Below, piece after piece: positions 5,282-6,573 of a stretch of 6,573 bases of DNA. The stretch spans positions 1-6,573 of the forward strand of contig JAGVKC010000061.1 in assembly GCA_020050775.1 (NCBI GenBank). Direction: 5' to 3'. The notes beneath the pieces were generated by a model that saw nothing but the letters and a program-made list of their open reading frames with translations, was not told the DNA's origin and ran no database searches. The DNA is from Minisyncoccota bacterium. Lineage in GTDB: Bacteria > Patescibacteriota > Minisyncoccia > Phycocordibacterales > SBAW01. The stretch's first letter is position 1. Every line of letters starts with the position of its first letter. The position numbers were made by a program, and so were the translations under genes.

Positions 5282-6573
5282 GTGCGCCAGGACCCTAACA
5301 AAATCACGTATTTTGCCCAGACTAACTCTCGGGGCAAGGCAACACCGTTTGGCATAAAACGCCGCGACCGTGAGCGCCACATGTACATTATCGGCAAGAC
5401 CGGTATGGGCAAATCTACTTTGCTGGAGAACATGGCTATTCAGGATGTACGCAATGGCGAAGCGGTAGCATTTATTGACCCGCACGGTTCCACTGCGGAT
5501 CGCATTATGCAGTACGTGCCCGAACACCGTATTAAAGACGTGGTGTATTTTGCGCCGTTCGATATGGAGTATCCAGTTGCCTTCAACGTCATGGAAGACG
5601 TGGGGTATGACAAGCGCCACTTGGTGGTTTCTGGCCTTCTGTCTGCATTTAGAAAGATTTGGGTGGACGCGTGGAGCGCTCGCATGGAATACATTCTCTC
5701 CAACACACTCCTAGCGCTCCTGGAATACCCCGGTGCAACGCTTCTGGATGTTAACCGCATGCTCATCAACAAGAGTTTTCGCAAGAAGGTAGTGGAAAAT
5801 GTTACCGACCCTATCGTTAAGTCTTTCTGGGTCGATGAATTTGCAAACTACACCGACCGCTACACGCAAGACGCTACGCCTGCTATTCAAAACAAAATCG
5901 GCCAGTTCACGTCAAACCCTCTCATTCGCAATATCGTCGGTCAGCCAAAGTCTTCGTTCGACATCCGTAAGCTCATGGATGAGAAAAAAATCCTCATCAT
6001 GAACCTCTCCAAAGGTAGGGTTGGCGAAGTGAATGCAACGCTCTTAGGTTCTATGCTTGTAACTAAAATTTATCTGGCTGCCATGTCGCGCGCAGATGTA
6101 CCACTGGAAGTCATGAAAGACCTGCCGTCTTTTTATTTTTACGTAGACGAATTCCAGAACTTTGCTAACGAAAGCTTCTCCGACATTCTTTCTGAAGCCC
6201 GAAAGTATAAACTTAATCTCATCATTGCCCACCAGTACGTGGAGCAAATGGAAGAAGAGGTGCGCGACGCAGTGTTTGGCAACGTCGGTACAACGGTTTC
6301 CTTCCGCGTGGGACCTTTTGATGCAGAAGTGCTTGAGACTGTGTTTAGTCCGCAGTTTTTGCAAGCAGACCTTGTGAATCTGGGTTTTGCCCAGGTGTAC
6401 CTCACACTCATGATAGACGGCGTCGGTTCGCCTCCGTTTAGCGCAACAACGCTTCCTCCGTTTGATATGCCGCCACAGATATTCACCGATGTAGTTATTG
6501 CGCAGTCACGCGCGCAATTCGGCAAGCCACGCACAGAAGTCGAAGGGGCTATTAAAGAATGGACCGAAAGCGA
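5282..6573 (+). CDS. Type IV secretion/conjugation-type ATPase (TraG/VirD4- or DUF87-like), C-terminus outside window
   Basis: A P-loop motor ATPase of the kind that couples DNA or protein substrates to secretion or pilus machinery. The 430 visible residues include a Walker A (GKTGMGKST, 38-46) preceded by RERHMYII, a FIDPHG strand (64-69), a Walker B (FYFYVDE, 284-290) and a sensor-like AHQY (316-319). No membrane helix is visible, unlike classical VirD4/TraD coupling proteins, so it is probably soluble and recruited to the membrane by a partner. The start is GTG at 5282, the only plausible one before the ITYFAQTNSR leader (residues 9-18) typical of this family. The next in-frame ATG (5381) lies just before Walker A and would remove that leader. 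Only AAGG touching the start could serve as a Shine-Dalgarno site. The frame has no stop to the window end. The family is clear; the substrate and whether it serves conjugation, DNA uptake or pili are unknown. Confidence 0.88.
   Translation, partial: MRQDPNKITYFAQTNSRGKATPFGIKRRDRERHMYIIGKTGMGKSTLLENMAIQDVRNGEAVAFIDPHGSTADRIMQYVPEHRIKDVVYFAPFDMEYPVAFNVMEDVGYDKRHLVVSGLLSAFRKIWVDAWSARMEYILSNTLLALLEYPGATLLDVNRMLINKSFRKKVVENVTDPIVKSFWVDEFANYTDRYTQDATPAIQNKIGQFTSNPLIRNIVGQPKSSFDIRKLMDEKKILIMNLSKGRVGEVNATLLGSMLVTKIYLAAMSRADVPLEVMKDLPSFYFYVDEFQNFANESFSDILSEARKYKLNLIIAHQYVEQMEEEVRDAVFGNVGTTVSFRVGPFDAEVLETVFSPQFLQADLVNLGFAQVYLTLMIDGVGSPPFSATTLPPFDMPPQIFTDVVIAQSRAQFGKPRTEVEGAIKEWTES

Noticed and set aside
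5252..5784. Two minus-strand frames (5252-5620 and 5440-5784) opposite the ATPase gene
   Set aside because: Both are antisense to Walker A and the FIDPHG strand and have no recognisable motifs.
1..6573. Mobile element, CRISPR array, toxin-antitoxin pair or prophage
   Set aside because: No transposase, terminal repeats, direct-repeat array or phage gene is visible on either strand, and all genes but the unknown small protein fit housekeeping, cell-surface or secretion families.

Overview
The window reads as ordinary chromosome from an uncultured bacterium, most likely of the Candidate Phyla Radiation (Patescibacteria, Parcubacteria-like). This is an inference from three things: a soluble ATPase of the type IV secretion/conjugation kind whose N-terminus (ITYF followed by RERHMYIIGKTGMGKST) is typical of that group; a membrane-anchored DUF4015-type putative glycoside hydrolase next to a tiny two-helix membrane protein; and dense gene packing. 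All reading frames stay open under the standard bacterial code, and every visible stop is TAA or TAG. There is no sign of an insertion sequence, prophage, CRISPR array, tRNA or rRNA. No stretch longer than about 90 bases lies outside a gene.

The left half is transcribed leftwards, in the order: a divergent YfiH/PgeF ('laccase-domain') family protein (2943-2092), PurF amidophosphoribosyltransferase (1993-653), and the N-terminal 199 residues of an Mpl/MurC-type Mur ligase (597-1, cut by the window edge). The first two genes each end in a strong intrinsic terminator placed 4-5 bases after the stop codon, and the two terminators are nearly identical in sequence. Each gene therefore looks like its own transcription unit. 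The set links purine biosynthesis (PurF) with cell-wall precursor metabolism (Mpl-like), and the YfiH/PgeF family has reported links to both.

The right half is transcribed rightwards: rsmI (3029-3706), a small two-helix membrane protein (3716-3973), the DUF4015 protein (3939-5201, overlapping the previous gene by 35 bases), and a secretion-type ATPase (5282 to beyond the window). The first three are spaced as one operon. The fourth is preceded by a 17-bp inverted repeat with a 34-base spacer that may regulate it.

The 85-bp divergent region at 2944-3028 holds a good leftward promoter (TTGACA, 17 bp, TATCGT) and an overlapping rightward extended -10 element. Two start styles coexist. The YfiH-like gene and purF have clear Shine-Dalgarno sequences. 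rsmI, the Mur ligase and the ATPase lack a good one and have -10-like boxes only 6-9 bases upstream of the start, which suggests leaderless mRNAs. I see no unmistakably new system. The best leads are the atypical YfiH/PgeF, PurF and Mpl set, the twin terminators, and the inverted repeat before the ATPase.
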